Source: Pseudomonas sp. ICMP22404 (GTDB lineage: Bacteria; Pseudomonadota; Gammaproteobacteria; Pseudomonadales; Pseudomonadaceae). From it: DNA of 64,000 nt. A model generated the notes under the pieces. The model was not told where the DNA came from, did no database searches, and saw only the letters and a program-made list of their open reading frames with translations. Shown piece after piece: positions 1 through 7,701 of the stretch; the stretch's first letter is position 1; each line of letters starts with the position of its first letter. Where the stretch lies: assembly GCF_006227205.1 (NCBI RefSeq), contig NZ_VCNG01000022.1, positions 1 through 64,000 of the forward strand, read 5' to 3'. The position numbers and the translations under genes were made by a program.

Positions 1-213
1 AGGGGTGGCCCGGCGCGCATCGAGTTGCATCACGTTGTTGGCGATGAAGAGGCTGTAGTAGCGGTAGGCGACCAGGTAGATGGCCACGGCTGCGACGACG
101 ATCCAGAGGGCGTTGATGGGTTCGCCGCGGCGCAAGGCCACGACACTCAACGCACAGGCTCCCAGAACAGCCACGGCAAACCAGGCAAGGTGTTTAACCA
201 GACGGGTTGTCAT
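1..213 (-). CDS. cstA: Carbon starvation protein A (pyruvate/peptide transporter), 5' end only
   Basis: This is the N-terminal 71 codons of a minus-strand gene running off the left edge. It begins MTTRLVKHLAW, followed by a hydrophobic segment, the motif LRRGEPINALW, a second membrane segment and the stretch YYSLFIANNVMQLDARR. That pattern (first helix, then RRGEPINALW, then FIA-NVMQLD-RRATP) is characteristic of CstA/BtsT inner-membrane transporters, which take up pyruvate and have also been linked to peptides. The start at 213 is preceded by GGCAGGAGAC, a good ribosome binding site. It is divergent from the two-component system at 588-2613, with a REP element and a perfect palindrome between them. 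Identification rests on the N-terminus only. Confidence 0.85.
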   Translation of the reverse strand, partial: MTTRLVKHLAWFAVAVLGACALSVVALRRGEPINALWIVVAAVAIYLVAYRYYSLFIANNVMQLDARRATP

Positions 214-320
214 TGCGTGTCTCCTGCCGAGGTCCAGTGGACTGCGGCGATTGTTTTTATAGTATGCCCCGGCTATTCGGAGCGGGCCCAATATCCCTGT
301 ACATCGTCAATAAATAAATC

Positions 321-332
321 CGTAGTACTACG
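321..332. promoter_or_regulatory. Perfect 12-bp palindrome upstream of cstA
   Basis: CGTAGTACTACG is a perfect palindrome lying about 110 bp upstream of the cstA start and outside the neighbouring REP element. NarL/FixJ-type regulators and other dimeric regulators bind sites of this kind, and a NarL-type regulator is encoded at 1981. The pairing with that regulator is inference. The rest of 214-587 holds a half REP (about 348-369) and a full REPIN (401-505). Confidence 0.45.
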
Positions 333-369
333 TAGATGCCCCCTGCCCCTGCGGGAGCAAGGCTTGCCC

Positions 370-505
370 TAATGCCAGTTAAGGATCAAACGGTGCAAAC
401 CTGTGGGAGCAAAGCTTGCTCGCGATAGCGACAGACCAGTCAACATCATTGCTGACTGACCGCAATCGCGAGCAAGCTTTGCTCCCACAGGTTTTGCTCC
501 CACAG
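370..505. repeat. REPIN with left arm of a larger inverted-repeat element
   Basis: Two facing REP half-sites (CTGTGGGAGCAAAGCTTGCT at 401, and its complement ending at 490) form a long hairpin, followed by an extra 15-bp half end (491-505). Immediately left is AATGCCAGTTAAGGATCAAA (371-390), which recurs with REPINs near 18.2, 22.6 and 35.0 kb and appears inverted on the right side at 18.3 kb. A further half REP lies just outside (348-369). It sits between the divergent cstA and the histidine kinase gene. Confidence 0.85.
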
Positions 506-587
506 GTTTTATCTCCAATCCGGTACGATGTTTGGCATATGATGCCGACCATCCACCTCCCCCCGTCAGGCCCTGACAGGAGTACAG

Positions 588-1949
588 ATGCTGCTCAAAC
601 ACAAAATCGTCGCCCTCGGGATCCTGCCCCTGGTCCTGGCGATTGCTGTCATCTGCGCGCTGGTGATCTCGCTCAACCGCCAGTTGGGCGACCAACAGGC
701 ACAACTGATCGAAGACAGCATCCTGGCCAGCAAGCGCGCCGAGCTGAAGAACTACGTCGAGATGGCGCAGAGCCTGATCGCTCCGCTGTACAACGGTGGC
801 CTTGGCGACGAACACGCACAGCAGCAGGTGCTCGAAGAACTGCGCAAGCTCAGCTTCGGCATCAACGGCTATTTCTTCGTGTATGACCGCCAGGGCCGCA
901 GCCTGATGCACGCGCGCCAGTCGGAGCTGGTGGGCAAATACCTCTGGGACATGAAGGATCCTCACGGCCTGCCTGTCATCCAGGCATTGATCAAAAGCGC
1001 CGAGACCGGCGAAGGTTTCCAGCGCTACGCCTGGAACAAACCGTCCTCCGGCCAGGTGACCGAAAAATTGGCCTACGTGGTGATGCTGGATCGGTGGGGC
1101 TGGATGCTTGGCACCGGGATCTACCTGGAAGATGTCGAGCGCGCCACCCAGCAGGCACGGGATGAAGTCGCCCAAGGCATCCACACCACCATGCTGGCCA
1201 TTGCCGCCATCGCACTGGTGGCGGTCCTGCTGGTCTTCGCTGGCGGCATGACCCTCAACGTGAGCGAACATCGCCTGGCCGACAAAAAACTGCAGCGGTT
1301 GAACCAGCGCATTGTCAGCCTGCAGGAGGAGGAACGCTCGCGGGTATCCCGCGAGCTCCACGACGGCATCAGCCAACTGCTGGTGTCGATCAAATTCCAG
1401 TTCGAGCTGGCCAGTCATGTGCTCGAAAACGGCCAGGAAAACGGCCTGGGCATCCTCAAGAACGCAACGGATCGACTGGGAGAAGCCATCGGTGAAATCC
1501 GCAACATCTCCCACGACTTGCGCTCTTCCCTGCTCGACACCCTGGGCCTGCCCGCCGCCATCGGCCAGCTCGCGGCCGAATTCGAACAGCGCAGCGGCCT
1601 GGAGGTATCCTACCGAAGCAATGAGTTCGATTGCCGGCTGGAGAATGGCGCCCCGGTCTCGCTATTCCGCATTGCCCAGGAAGCCCTGACCAATATCGAA
1701 CGCCACGCTGGGGCGAAACGTGTCGCTATCACCTTGTTTGGCTCCGCTCAATCCTTGCGCCTGACGGTGGTGGATGACGGAATGGGCTTCAATGTCCCGC
1801 AAGTCGAACGTGGCCATGCCGGCATCGGCCTGCGTAACATCCGTGAACGGGTCGAGCATTTCGGCGGACGACTGGAACTGACGTCGACGCCGGGTCGAAG
1901 TGAATTGGACGTCCTGTTGCCCATGGCCCTGTCGGCCACCGAAAGCTGA
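588..1949 (+). CDS. Cache-domain sensor histidine kinase (HisKA_3 / NarX class)
   Basis: A 453-residue membrane sensor kinase. Helix 1 (about 6-28) and helix 2 (about 201-223) bracket a periplasmic single-Cache domain (about 31-190) with the family pattern INGYFFVYD...HGLPVIQALI...GWMLGTGIY. The cytoplasmic part has a HisKA_3 dimerisation domain with EERSRVSRELHDG (phospho-acceptor H258). It ends in a HATPase domain with an N box (FRIAQEALTNIERH), a VVDDGMGF box and GIGLRNIRERV. The start is supported by AGGAGTACAG just upstream. It is followed 31 bp later by a NarL-type regulator, its likely partner. Cache domains of this class usually sense small carboxylates; adjacency to cstA hints at pyruvate or a related acid, which is inference. 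Confidence 0.9.
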   Translation: MLLKHKIVALGILPLVLAIAVICALVISLNRQLGDQQAQLIEDSILASKRAELKNYVEMAQSLIAPLYNGGLGDEHAQQQVLEELRKLSFGINGYFFVYDRQGRSLMHARQSELVGKYLWDMKDPHGLPVIQALIKSAETGEGFQRYAWNKPSSGQVTEKLAYVVMLDRWGWMLGTGIYLEDVERATQQARDEVAQGIHTTMLAIAAIALVAVLLVFAGGMTLNVSEHRLADKKLQRLNQRIVSLQEEERSRVSRELHDGISQLLVSIKFQFELASHVLENGQENGLGILKNATDRLGEAIGEIRNISHDLRSSLLDTLGLPAAIGQLAAEFEQRSGLEVSYRSNEFDCRLENGAPVSLFRIAQEALTNIERHAGAKRVAITLFGSAQSLRLTVVDDGMGFNVPQVERGHAGIGLRNIRERVEHFGGRLELTSTPGRSELDVLLPMALSATES

Positions 1950-1980
1950 TGCGCGCCCTTTATACCGAGAGCACCTGCCG

Positions 1981-2613
1981 ATGAACCTGCCCCCTGCGAT
2001 CCGCGTCGCGCTGGTTGACGATCACTCCCTGGTCCGCGATGGCATCCGGGCCTTGCTGTCCGTCATGCCCCAACTGGATGTGGTGGGCGAAGCCGAGAAC
2101 GGCGCGCAGGCGATCGAGATGGTCGGGCGCTGCCAGCCAGACCTGCTGCTGATGGACATCGGCCTCAAGGACATGAACGGGCTCGAATTGACCCGGCTGC
2201 TGGGCAAACAGTACCCCAACCTCAAGATCCTGGTTTTGAGCATGTACGATAACCATGAGTACGTGAGCGAGTCGGTGCGTTCCGGCGCCAGCGGCTACGT
2301 CCTCAAGAATGCGCCTTCACGGGAAATCATCGCCGCCATCGAGGCCATCATCAGCGGCGGCACCTTCTACAGCGCAGAGATCGCCCAGCGGCTCGCCACC
2401 GCTCCCAACACCGATGACGAGCTGACACCCCGCGAGCGCCAGGTGCTACTCAAAATGGTCCAGGGTCTGAACAACAAGGAGATGGCCCGCGAGCTGGACA
2501 TCAGCGTGCGCACCGTCGAAACCCACCGCCTGAGCATCCGCCGCAAGCTCAACATCGACAAACCCGCGGCCCTGGCGAAGTACGCGATCGACCATGGGAT
2601 CATTGCCCACTAG
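1981..2613 (+). CDS. NarL/FixJ-family response regulator
   Basis: A 210-residue DNA-binding response regulator. The receiver domain (about 7-125) has the acidic pair DD at 13-14, phospho-acceptor D59 in LLLMDIGLKDMNG, and the later Lys in GYVLKNAPS. The LuxR-type HTH (about 145-205) has LTPRERQVLLKMVQGLNNKEMARELDIS. The ATG at 1981 was chosen because the receiver fold begins right after it; an upstream in-frame ATG at 1900 would add 27 residues that overlap the kinase gene in another frame and are not receiver-like. It is co-transcribed with the Cache kinase and should be phosphorylated by it. The target is unknown; the divergent cstA promoter with its palindrome is a reasonable candidate. 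Confidence 0.92.
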   Translation: MNLPPAIRVALVDDHSLVRDGIRALLSVMPQLDVVGEAENGAQAIEMVGRCQPDLLLMDIGLKDMNGLELTRLLGKQYPNLKILVLSMYDNHEYVSESVRSGASGYVLKNAPSREIIAAIEAIISGGTFYSAEIAQRLATAPNTDDELTPRERQVLLKMVQGLNNKEMARELDISVRTVETHRLSIRRKLNIDKPAALAKYAIDHGIIAH

Positions 2614-2768
2614 ACAGCGAAGCGCACCGCTGCACCGACGAAAGCCCCCAGCGACTGCCCGACGCGGCCGCGCGATGAGTCGCCAGCGCCCCGCCCCCGT
2701 GACAGCCCGCGAAGACTTTTACTACACTGCCCCGTCTTGTCCCCTTCCCTTGCGAGACGTGTGCCCCG

Positions 2769-3560
2769 ATGAAAAATATAACAAGCACAATGACATTCTG
2801 CGGCCTGCTGGCACTGTCCTGCGGCGCCCAGGCCGAGCCGGCGCCTTCGCATCTGGACCTGGTCCTGCAACGGGGTGAATTGACGGTGTGCACCACCGGC
2901 GACTACAAGCCCTACACCTACAAGACTGAAACCGGAGAATACGAAGGCATCGACACCGACATGGCGCGCTCCCTGGCAGCAAGCCTGGGCGTCAAAGTGC
3001 AATGGGTACAGACCACCTGGAAAACCCTGATGCCGGATATGATCGCGGGCAAATGCGACATCGGCATGGGCGGGATCTCGGTGACCCTCGAGCGCCAGAA
3101 GAAAGCCTACTTCAGCAACACGCTGGACGTGGATGGCAAGATCCCGCTGGTCCGTTGCGAAGACCAGTCGCGCTACCAGACCCTCGAACAGATCAACCAG
3201 CCTTCGGTGCGCCTGGTGGAACCGGCCGGCGGCACCAACGAAGCCTTCGTCCGTGCCTTCGTGCCCAAGGGCCAGCTCAGTCTTCATGACAATGTGACCA
3301 TCTTCCAGGAACTGCTGGACAAGAAAGCCGACGTGATGATTACCGATGCCTCGGAAGCGCTCTACCAGCAGAAACTCAAGCCTGGCCTGTGCGCCGTCAA
3401 CCCGAGCCGTTACCTGCAATATGGCGAGAAGGCCTACCTGCTGCCCCGGGACGACACCACTTGGAAGATGTATGTCGATCAGTGGTTGCACCTGAGCAAG
3501 GCGAACGGCAGCTACCAGAAAGTCATTGGGCAATGGCTGGCGGTTCCGGACGCTCAATGA
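2769..3560 (+). CDS. pheC: Periplasmic cyclohexadienyl dehydratase-like protein (PheC family)
   Basis: A 263-residue exported protein with a signal peptide of about 22 residues ending AQA. The mature part has the solute-binding fold of family 3, and its wording matches PheC: CTTGDYKPYTYKTETGEYEGIDTDMA, GGISVTLERQKKAYFS, PAGGTNEAFVRAF and EKAYLLPRDD. PheC converts prephenate or arogenate to phenylpyruvate or phenylalanine in the periplasm of Pseudomonas. The fold is shared with amino-acid ABC binding proteins, so a purely binding role is the alternative. No ABC permease is adjacent, which favours the enzyme. The gene stands alone, 155 bp after the response regulator, and ends against a REPIN that separates it from the convergent TRAP operon. 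Confidence 0.7.
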   Translation: MKNITSTMTFCGLLALSCGAQAEPAPSHLDLVLQRGELTVCTTGDYKPYTYKTETGEYEGIDTDMARSLAASLGVKVQWVQTTWKTLMPDMIAGKCDIGMGGISVTLERQKKAYFSNTLDVDGKIPLVRCEDQSRYQTLEQINQPSVRLVEPAGGTNEAFVRAFVPKGQLSLHDNVTIFQELLDKKADVMITDASEALYQQKLKPGLCAVNPSRYLQYGEKAYLLPRDDTTWKMYVDQWLHLSKANGSYQKVIGQWLAVPDAQ

Positions 3561-3581
3561 CCGCTTGATGTGCTGAACGTT

Positions 3582-3667
3582 GAGGGAGCGAGCAGGCTCG
3601 TGATGGAGGTGTCGGTTACAGCAAGATTGACTGTGCCGACGCCATCGCGAGCAGGCTCGCTCCCACA
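3582..3667. repeat. REPIN between convergent genes
   Basis: Facing REP half-sites (GAGGGAGCGAGCAGGCTCG at 3582 and GCGAGCAGGCTCGCTCCCAC ending near 3666) surround a short variable middle. The left arm is slightly degenerate. The element lies in the 174-bp gap between pheC and the convergent dctP and could form the hairpin that ends both transcripts. Confidence 0.75.
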
Positions 3668-3734
3668 ATAATCGAGGATGACCGAAGAACGTTGTCTACC
3701 CCGGGTTCACCGCTCGCGATGGCGGCGTGTCAAC

Positions 3735-4754
3735 TCACTGCGCAGCCCGTACCTTGGCGATCTCGTCGTACATCATTTTCACCAGGTTGGCATCCAGGGA
3801 CTTGGCGAACTTATCAATCACCGGCTGCACCCGCTCGCGAAAGCGATCCTTCTCGGCTGGGCTGACTTCGTTGACCGTCATCGCGCCGGCCAGCGTCGCT
3901 TTTGCCTTGTCCATGCTCGCTGCGGTGGCATCTCGCTGGAATTTCTGCGCCTCGGTAGCGGCCTCGCGAATCATCGCTTTCTCATCGTCGTTGAGGCGAC
4001 TCCAGGTTTTCTGGCTGATGATCAACGACTGCGGGTTGAAGATATGGCCCGTTACCGAAAGATACTTCTGCACCTCGTAGAACTTGTTGCCTTCGATCAC
4101 CGTGAAGGGGTTCTCCTGGCCGTCGATGGTGTGTTGCTCAAGGCCGGTGTAGACCTCGGGAAACGCCATCGGCACAGGGTTGGCCCCCAGTGCGGAGAAG
4201 GTTTCCAGATAGATCGGCGACTGAATGACGCGAATCTTCAAGCCCTGCATGTCTTCAAGCCGGGTCACCGGGTGCTTGCTATTGGTCAGGTTACGAAACC
4301 CGAGATCCCAATAGCCCAGGCCCACCAGCCCTTTGCTGTCCAACTGCGCCGCGAGCTTCTGGCCGACCGGGCCATCGATCACTGCATGGGCTTCTTCGGC
4401 GTTGTTGAACAGGAAAGGAAAGTCGAGCATGGCAAAATCGGGGGCCTGGGCCGCCAGAATGCCGGAGTTGAGCACGGTGATGTCCAGCGTGCCGCCCTGC
4501 AGGGCCGAGACCGTCTGCACGTCGCCGCCCAATGTCCCGCCAGGGAACAGACGGACCTTGATCTTGCCGCCACTTTTTTCGCTGAGCAGGTCAGCGAATT
4601 TCTGCGCACCCTGGCCCTGTGGATGCTCCTTGACGTTCTGGAACGCGAATCGCAGGGTGCGTTCGCGGATCTCCTCCGCGTGGCTCGCCATGCTGCCCAA
4701 CAACAACCCCGTTGCACACGCCCCGGCCACCAGGGCTTTCATCAGTTTTTGCAT
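3735..4754 (-). CDS. dctP: TRAP transporter substrate-binding protein (DctP)
   Basis: A 339-residue periplasmic receptor of a TRAP transporter, probably for an organic acid. Signal peptide about 1-26 (MQKLMKALVAGACATG... cut after SHA). The DctP fold shows in FQNVKEHPQGQGAQKFADLL, the GGTLGGDVQT turn, and LKIRVIQSP, whose Arg is the conserved carboxylate clamp. Start: ATG at 4754, with GGAGAGTGAA upstream; the reading frame opens at a TTG four codons earlier, which would put the start inside the ribosome binding site. It is the last gene of dctQ-dctM-dctP, 56 bp after dctM. Many TRAP receptors of this length bind C4-dicarboxylates or sugar acids, and the sequence alone does not decide the ligand. 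Confidence 0.9.
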   Translation of the reverse strand: MQKLMKALVAGACATGLLLGSMASHAEEIRERTLRFAFQNVKEHPQGQGAQKFADLLSEKSGGKIKVRLFPGGTLGGDVQTVSALQGGTLDITVLNSGILAAQAPDFAMLDFPFLFNNAEEAHAVIDGPVGQKLAAQLDSKGLVGLGYWDLGFRNLTNSKHPVTRLEDMQGLKIRVIQSPIYLETFSALGANPVPMAFPEVYTGLEQHTIDGQENPFTVIEGNKFYEVQKYLSVTGHIFNPQSLIISQKTWSRLNDDEKAMIREAATEAQKFQRDATAASMDKAKATLAGAMTVNEVSPAEKDRFRERVQPVIDKFAKSLDANLVKMMYDEIAKVRAAQ

Positions 4755-4810
4755 TTCACTCTCCAATCATTATTGTTTTAAGGTCGAGCTACCAAAGGCT
4801 TACACCGGTG

Positions 4811-6091
4811 TCACCCGGTGAAGAATTTCAACGGCCCAAGGACCAATTGCGGGAACATCACCAACAGGAACAGCACCACAAGCTGCGCGAGCAGAAACGG
4901 CCATACGCCGCGGACAACTTCTTCGAAGTCCAGCTTTGCCACCCCGCAAACCACATTGAGCACCGTCCCCACGGGCGGCGTGATCAGGCCGATGGCCGTG
5001 TTGATCAGAAACAGCACGCCGAAGTACACCGGGTCGATACCCGCCTGGACGACAGCAGGCATCAATACCGGAGTGAGGATGAGGATGGTCGGGGTCATGT
5101 CCATCACCGTCCCCACCAGGATGATCAGCACCATCATCACCATCAGCAGCAGGGTCGGGTTGTCCATGAACGGTGACAGCAATTCCGCCAACTGGCCCGG
5201 GAGATCGGCGATGGTCACCAGCCAGGACGAAACCATGGCCGCCGCCACCAGTAACATCACCACCGAGGTGGTCTTGGCCGAGGACAGGATCACTTCATAT
5301 AGCTGGCTGACTTTCATCTCCCGGTAGATCACCAGGGACACGAACAGCGAATAGACCGCCGCGACCACCGCGGCTTCAGTGGGGGTGAAGATGCCGAATT
5401 TGAGACCCAGGACGATGATCAGTGGCAGACCCATCGCCCAACTGCCGTCGAGCAATGTACGCAGCACTTCGGCACGGGAACGCTTCGGCGGCGTCTCGAC
5501 ATGCTCACTGCGCGAGATGTACCACCAGGCCAAGGCCAGCGAAGCCCCAAGCATCAGTCCAGGCACGATGCCGGCCAGGAACAGCTTGGATATCGACACC
5601 CCGGATGCCACGCCAAACACAATAAAACCGATACTCGGCGGGATGACCGGTGCAATGATGCCACCGGCCGCGATCAGGCCGGCCGACCGTCCCCGGTTAT
5701 GCCCGGCCAACACCATCATTGGCACCAGCAACGCCGCCAGTGCCGCGGCATCGGCCACGGCGGAGCCGGAGAGCGACGCCAGCAGGCAGGACGCGATAAT
5801 CGCCACGTAACCGAGACCGCCGCGCTTGTGTCCCACCAGCGCCATGGCGATGTTGACAATGCGTTTGGACAAGCCGCCGGCATTCATGACCTCGCCGGCC
5901 AGCATGAAGAACGGCACGGCCATCAGCGGGAAGCTGTCCGCGCCGTTGAGCAGGTTCTGGGCGATGATTTGCGCATCGAACAGATCCAGGTAAAACATCA
6001 GCGCCACGCTGACCACCAGCAACGCAAACGCAATGGGAATGCCCAGCGCCATGCTGCCTATCAAAGAGCCGAGAAAAATAACCAGCGTCAT
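4811..6091 (-). CDS. dctM: TRAP transporter large permease (DctM)
   Basis: A 426-residue, very hydrophobic protein of about 12 membrane segments, the ion-coupled translocation channel of the TRAP system. Family marks are the opening MTLVIFLGSLIGSMALGIPIAFAL, DSFPLMAVPFFMLAGEVMNAGGL, GSAVADAAALAALLVPMM, and GLITPPVGTVLNVV near the end. Its ATG overlaps the stop of dctQ (ATGA), so the two are translationally coupled. Length is normal for DctM. Confidence 0.93.
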   Translation of the reverse strand: MTLVIFLGSLIGSMALGIPIAFALLVVSVALMFYLDLFDAQIIAQNLLNGADSFPLMAVPFFMLAGEVMNAGGLSKRIVNIAMALVGHKRGGLGYVAIIASCLLASLSGSAVADAAALAALLVPMMVLAGHNRGRSAGLIAAGGIIAPVIPPSIGFIVFGVASGVSISKLFLAGIVPGLMLGASLALAWWYISRSEHVETPPKRSRAEVLRTLLDGSWAMGLPLIIVLGLKFGIFTPTEAAVVAAVYSLFVSLVIYREMKVSQLYEVILSSAKTTSVVMLLVAAAMVSSWLVTIADLPGQLAELLSPFMDNPTLLLMVMMVLIILVGTVMDMTPTILILTPVLMPAVVQAGIDPVYFGVLFLINTAIGLITPPVGTVLNVVCGVAKLDFEEVVRGVWPFLLAQLVVLFLLVMFPQLVLGPLKFFTG

Positions 6092-6636
6092 GGTCGATCA
6101 CTCTTGATGGGGTTATGCGTCATCGCCTCGACGGCGTCATGGTCCTGGATCACGACCCACTCGTCGTCGCCGAGCTTGCCAGACAAAGCCAGGTAGAGCT
6201 CATAGAGCAGGATCAAGGCTGCGCTGGCGCCAAACACCAGGCCGGCAGCGTAAAACACCGCCATCGACAAGCCGGAGGCCGGTGCGACCACGTGCAGGTT
6301 GATCACCACCTGCTGCCAACTGCCCATGAAGATCAACCAGCAGATGTACAGCATCAGCAAATGCCCGATGACCAGACAGGCGCGCCTGACCAAAGGCGGC
6401 AAGCGCTTGACCAGGCTGTCCATCCCCAGGTGCGCACGATCCTTGAGCGCCACCAAGGCTCCGAGAAAAATCATCCAGACGAAGAACCAGCGTGAAAGCT
6501 CCTCGGACACACTGATTCCGGAATTGAAGGCATAACGCAGCACCACATTGCCGAACACCAGCACGGTCATCGCAACCATGCACAAGACAATCAGCAGCTT
6601 CAGCAGCTTGAAATACAGATCGACGACTTTGGTCAT
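6088..6636 (-). CDS. dctQ: TRAP transporter small permease (DctQ)
   Basis: A 182-residue inner-membrane protein with four predicted helices, the small integral subunit that pairs with DctM. It carries the family pattern VLRYAFNSGISVSEELSRWFFVWMIFLGA followed by the loop ALKDRAHLGMD. It is the first structural gene of the operon; AGAGGTC precedes the ATG at 6636. A short candidate leader and a palindrome lie upstream. The C-terminal tail (about 20 residues after DDEWVVIQDHD) extends past the last helix. Confidence 0.92.
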   Translation of the reverse strand: MTKVVDLYFKLLKLLIVLCMVAMTVLVFGNVVLRYAFNSGISVSEELSRWFFVWMIFLGALVALKDRAHLGMDSLVKRLPPLVRRACLVIGHLLMLYICWLIFMGSWQQVVINLHVVAPASGLSMAVFYAAGLVFGASAALILLYELYLALSGKLGDDEWVVIQDHDAVEAMTHNPIKSDRP

Positions 6637-6704
6637 CTTGAAGACCTCTCAGGTTTGTCGAATACCGGCACATGGCGCGATGGAGCCGCAGCCGCATAGG
6701 CCTG

Positions 6705-6797
6705 CTACTGGGCCGGATCGGAGATCAAGAGAATGGCTTCGGGATTGAAGCGAAGGGGCGAAGGGATGGCGTCGGGTGCCCGCAGACAGTTACGCAT
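6705..6797 (-). CDS. Candidate 30-residue leader peptide of the TRAP operon
   Basis: A minus-strand frame of 30 codons starting MRNCLRAPDA and ending LLISDPAQ, 68 bp upstream of dctQ and in the same direction. Its ATG at 6797 is preceded by CAGAGGAATACCC, a well-placed ribosome binding site, which is the main support. The peptide is rich in Pro, Leu and Ile and resembles no family I know. It may be a regulatory leader, a real small protein or a chance frame. Confidence 0.35.
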   Translation of the reverse strand: MRNCLRAPDAIPSPLRFNPEAILLISDPAQ

Positions 6798-7124
6798 GGG
6801 TATTCCTCTGTTTTTATTATGGGTCTTGTTCGTACCGACAAGACGTACTGCGCCTAAAATGTACCAACCGGTTAGTACGGTCAATAACCCAAGCGCATGC
6901 GCATAACAAAGGGTGCGATTATCGGCTAATCCGGAGCCTCCACTCCGCCACGTCCCAAGGGTTTGTATCAGTCTGTGTATGAACCGCCGATTGATACGTA
7001 ACTGTCGACTTCCCCTTCTTCCGACACACGGCCCAGATACATCCGTGCGTTTAACTGTGATCACCGGACAGCAGCACCCCTTCGCTGCTGCGCAATTGAT
7101 CCATTAACCGCAAGGAGAACCACC
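6798..7124. other. Divergent intergenic region between the TRAP operon and the repeat-protein gene
   Basis: Contains the palindrome at 6861-6878 and an imperfect palindrome CTTGTCGGTACGAACAAG read on the minus strand just downstream (about 6825-6842). An AT-rich run (about 6808-6822) suits a promoter for the minus-strand operon. On the plus side, AAGGAGAA precedes the ATG at 7125. No other gene is visible. Confidence 0.5.
6861..6878. promoter_or_regulatory. 18-bp operator-like palindrome upstream of dctQMP
   Basis: GTACCAACCGGTTAGTAC is an inverted repeat centred on ACCGGT, with a single mismatched pair over 18 bp. Palindromes of the AACCGGTT type are typical operators of TetR-family and some LacI/GntR-family repressors. 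It lies about 65 bp upstream of the candidate leader ATG, in promoter position for the TRAP operon. No regulator gene is adjacent, so a regulator encoded elsewhere must bind it. Confidence 0.55.
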
Positions 7125-7418
7125 ATGTTCAGTTTCCCAAAAGCTTTGTCCCTGGTAATCGCACTGGCACTGGTTAGCGGCTTCGGCCTGTCGAATGTCG
7201 CTTCGGCAACAGACAGCAGCGCCGCGGCGCATCAGTTGGCCGAAGGCGGCTCCGATCGCCTGATTCAGAACCGCGTGGCCGAAGGCGGCTCCGACCGTCT
7301 GCTTGAGAATCGCGTCGCTGAGGGCGGGGCTGATCGTTTGCTTGAGAATCGTGTCGCTGAGGGCGGGGCTGATCGTTTGCAGGAGCTGCGCGAGCGCAAC
7401 GCCGCGGCAGTCGCCTAG
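7125..7418 (+). CDS. Small secreted protein with four 13-residue repeats (AEGGxDRLxxxR)
   Basis: A 97-residue product with a clear signal peptide (MFSFPKALSLVIALALVSGF..., cut after about residue 28, ASA). Four tandem 13-residue units of consensus VAEGGADRLLENR follow, then a short tail. The units are 39 bp each at 7236, 7275, 7314 and 7353; units 3 and 4 are almost identical in DNA, indicating recent duplication. AAGGAGAA sits well before the ATG. Similar AEGGSDR repeat proteins occur in Pseudomonas under uninformative names (some labelled 'phage infection protein'), as I recall them; the function is unknown to me. The repeats are amphipathic with regular acidic and Arg positions, so a structural or surface-associated role is possible. 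Confidence 0.75.
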   Translation: MFSFPKALSLVIALALVSGFGLSNVASATDSSAAAHQLAEGGSDRLIQNRVAEGGSDRLLENRVAEGGADRLLENRVAEGGADRLQELRERNAAAVA

Positions 7419-7515
7419 ATCGTCTCGAAACTCAGCGCTGCGACGCCCGCCGGGACCGTGTTATTCACTGCGGTCCCGATATCACCCTGTAGCGCTCACT
7501 CCTGTGTGGGCAAGC

Positions 7516-7676
7516 CTGTGGGAGCAAGGCTTGCCCGCGATAGCATCGCCCCGGTATTACTGTAGATCGAGGCGCCTGCATCGCGTGCAAGCCTCGCTCC
7601 CACAGTTGTTTTTGGGCAACTTCAGGTTCTGTGTCCACCACCGATTCCCTGTGGGCGAGCCTGCTCGCGAAAGCGG
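7516..7676. repeat. REPIN plus extra REP half
   Basis: A full REPIN (CTGTGGGAGCAAGGCTTGCC at 7516 to GCTCCCACAG at 7605, with the right arm partly degenerate), then a lone half-site CTGTGGGCGAGCCTGCTCGC at 7649. It fills the gap between the convergent repeat-protein and AhpD-like genes. I see nothing else in 7419-7701. Confidence 0.8.
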
Positions 7677-7701
7677 CCGACCAGCCCCCCCACTTCCTGA
7701 C

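Noticed and set aside
25..372. Plus-strand frame at the left edge
   Set aside because: Antisense of the start of cstA, whose protein sequence and ribosome binding site are clear.
369..1514. 381-codon minus-strand frame over the Cache kinase
   Set aside because: Antisense shadow of a gene with clear domains; the tail reads through REP sequence.
1900..1980. Upstream extension of the NarL-type regulator
   Set aside because: Would overlap the kinase gene and adds a non-receiver sequence (MNWTSCCPWPCRPP); the ATG at 1981 fits the family.
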